A stretch of DNA of 64,000 nt from Candidatus Mycolicibacterium alkanivorans (GTDB lineage Bacteria; Actinomycetota; Actinomycetes; Mycobacteriales; Mycobacteriaceae), in NCBI RefSeq assembly GCF_022760805.1, contig NZ_JAIVFL010000001.1:434001-498000 (forward strand), given 5' to 3'. Of this stretch, positions 63,117 through 64,000 are shown piece after piece. How positions within the stretch are numbered: position 1 is the stretch's first letter; each line of letters opens with the position of its first letter. The notes under the pieces were generated by a model. The model did not search any database. It saw nothing but the letters and a program-made list of their open reading frames with translations, and was not told the origin of the DNA. The translations under genes were made by a program, and so were the position numbers.

Positions 63117-64000
63117 GGGCTCTTGTGACGTTGTAGTGGGTTCGTTGACCTGGGAATTTGGGCGCAACGCCGTGTCCTGCTTACGTTTTGGACTGCTAAA
63201 GGTTCAATCCGTGAGAAGGGTGTACGGCGTTGCGCATGTCCAGGGTATTCGCGACCGGTCTGGGTGACCAGAACATGGTGATCGAGGACGTGATGATCCA
63301 GACCGAGACCACGGGCCGCAAGCAGCCGAAGACCAGCGAGGTGCTGGTGTTCTCGGTGCGGCCCAAGGCGTCGCAGGCAGGCCGTTGCTCACGGTGTCGC
63401 AAGCGGTGCCCGGGCTATGACGCCGGCGGCCGGGACGGGGACGGGGTCAGGCGGTGGCGGACCCTGGATGTGGGAACCACGAAGGCGTATCTGCAGGCCG
63501 CGGCACCGCGGGTGGCATGCGGCGAGCACGGGGTGGTGGTGGCGCATGTGCCGTGGGCGCGCCCGGGTGCCAAACACACCTGGGCATTCGAGGACACCTG
63601 CGCGTGGCTGGCCGCCCACACCGCATTGAGTGTGCTCACGGTGCTGCTGCGGATCGCCTGGCGCACCGTGGCGGCGATCGTGACCAGGGTGGTGGCCGAT
63701 GGCCGCGACACCAACGATCTGCTCGCGGGACTGTCGCGGATCGGCATCGACGAGATCGCCTACCGCAAGGGGCACCGCTACTTGACGTGCGTGGTTGACC
63801 ACACGACAGGCCGGCTGGTGTGGGCCGGCGAGGGCCGCAACCAGGACACGCTGGGCCGGTTCTTCGACGAGCTGGGCGCCGAGCGGGCCGCAGCATTGAC
63901 GCATGTGAGCTGCGACGGCGCGGAATGGATCCACGCCCTGGTGCGTGCACGCGCGCCGCAGGCGCTGATTTGCCTGGACGCCTTCCATGTCGTGGCCTGG
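63117..64000 (+). mobile_element. ISL3-family insertion sequence, left part
   Basis: The element appears to begin at GGGCTCTTGTGACGTTGTAG (63117), the kind of GGCTCTT end seen in ISL3-family elements, just where the epoxide hydrolase homology stops. A leader of 119 bp precedes the transposase, which fills the rest of the window. The right end and target duplication (usually 8 bp) lie outside. Confidence 0.75.
63236..64000 (+). CDS. ISL3-family transposase, cut by window edge
   Basis: 255 codons from ATG 63236 to the window end without a stop. N-terminal zinc-finger-like cysteines (RCSRCRKRCPGYD), then HTWAFEDTCAWLAAHTALSV, a helix-turn-helix region, and the DDE catalytic core: first Asp in RIGIDEIAYRKGHRYLTCVV followed by DHTTGRLVWAGEGRN, second Asp in ALICLDAFHVVAW. 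This is the standard ISL3 (IS1096/IS1207-like) sequence. The final Glu lies beyond the window. Codon use resembles the host, and no disruption is seen in the visible part. Confidence 0.92.
   Translation, partial: MSRVFATGLGDQNMVIEDVMIQTETTGRKQPKTSEVLVFSVRPKASQAGRCSRCRKRCPGYDAGGRDGDGVRRWRTLDVGTTKAYLQAAAPRVACGEHGVVVAHVPWARPGAKHTWAFEDTCAWLAAHTALSVLTVLLRIAWRTVAAIVTRVVADGRDTNDLLAGLSRIGIDEIAYRKGHRYLTCVVDHTTGRLVWAGEGRNQDTLGRFFDELGAERAAALTHVSCDGAEWIHALVRARAPQALICLDAFHVVAW

Overview
The window is high-GC chromosomal DNA from a mycobacterium (Mycobacterium sensu lato, probably a Mycolicibacterium-type environmental species). The evidence is the trehalose-monomycolate exporter MmpL3, MmpL11 with its haem-binding partner, an mce operon with YrbE and Mas proteins, a RicR-type copper repressor, an L,D-transpeptidase, Zmp1, SigG and PtpB. 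Gene order runs, in reverse, along the M. tuberculosis interval from roughly Rv0211 (pckA) to Rv0144 (TetR). That synteny is from memory, and here it is broken by several deletions and insertions.

Layout. 1-2.5 kb: a partial MaoC-type hydratase, a divergent acyl-CoA dehydrogenase and a GntR/UTRA regulator. 2.8-8.7 kb: pckA, a pair of degenerate dynamin-like/GTPase proteins, then trmB and an NYN-domain protein. 8.7-14.7 kb: mmpL3, an AI-2E family permease, a flippase-like membrane protein and a DUF3054 protein. 14.7-22.4 kb: a PrrA/PrrB-like two-component system next to a secreted haem-binding protein, mmpL11 and three companions. 22.4-29.7 kb: zmp1, an L,D-transpeptidase, an MFS exporter, a DUF305-ricR copper operon with a clear RicR box, and ilvD, followed by a 55-bp tandem repeat. 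30-38.8 kb: oxidoreductase, DUF2786 and metallohydrolase genes, two alpha/beta hydrolases, sigG, a truncated pirin gene, a PQQ-type lipoprotein and a secreted phosphodiester glycosidase. 38.9-50.7 kb: a complete-looking mce1-type operon (yrbE1A to mas) in which mce1A is internally deleted to 84 codons. 50.7-60.4 kb: the frameshifted 3' scrap of a fadD5-like ligase, an SRPBCC protein, a TetR regulator, an LtrA protein, the pntAa-pntAb-pntB transhydrogenase, fadE2-ptpB and an SDR. 60.5-64 kb: a methyltransferase with an upstream TetR regulator, an epoxide hydrolase cut by an insertion, and the left end of an ISL3-family element whose transposase runs off the window.

The common theme is cell-envelope construction and lipid traffic: mycolate export, Mce import, L,D-crosslinking, acyl-CoA oxidation and reduction. 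Haem/copper handling and NADPH supply are added to this. Many genes have a TANNNT -10 box 6-7 nt before the start codon, which predicts leaderless transcripts, and many operon genes are joined by ATGA/GTGA overlaps.

The most unusual items are: (i) a 6 x 35-bp array inside the mas operon that forms six head-to-tail 12-codon mini-ORFs linked by ATGA overlaps; (ii) the gutted mce1A in an otherwise intact operon; (iii) several deletion scars (fadD5, pirin, epoxide hydrolase); (iv) the RicR-controlled DUF305 lipoprotein operon; (v) the haemophore/two-component cluster; and (vi) a start-codon region made of 9-bp repeats. No rRNA, tRNA or CRISPR was seen.
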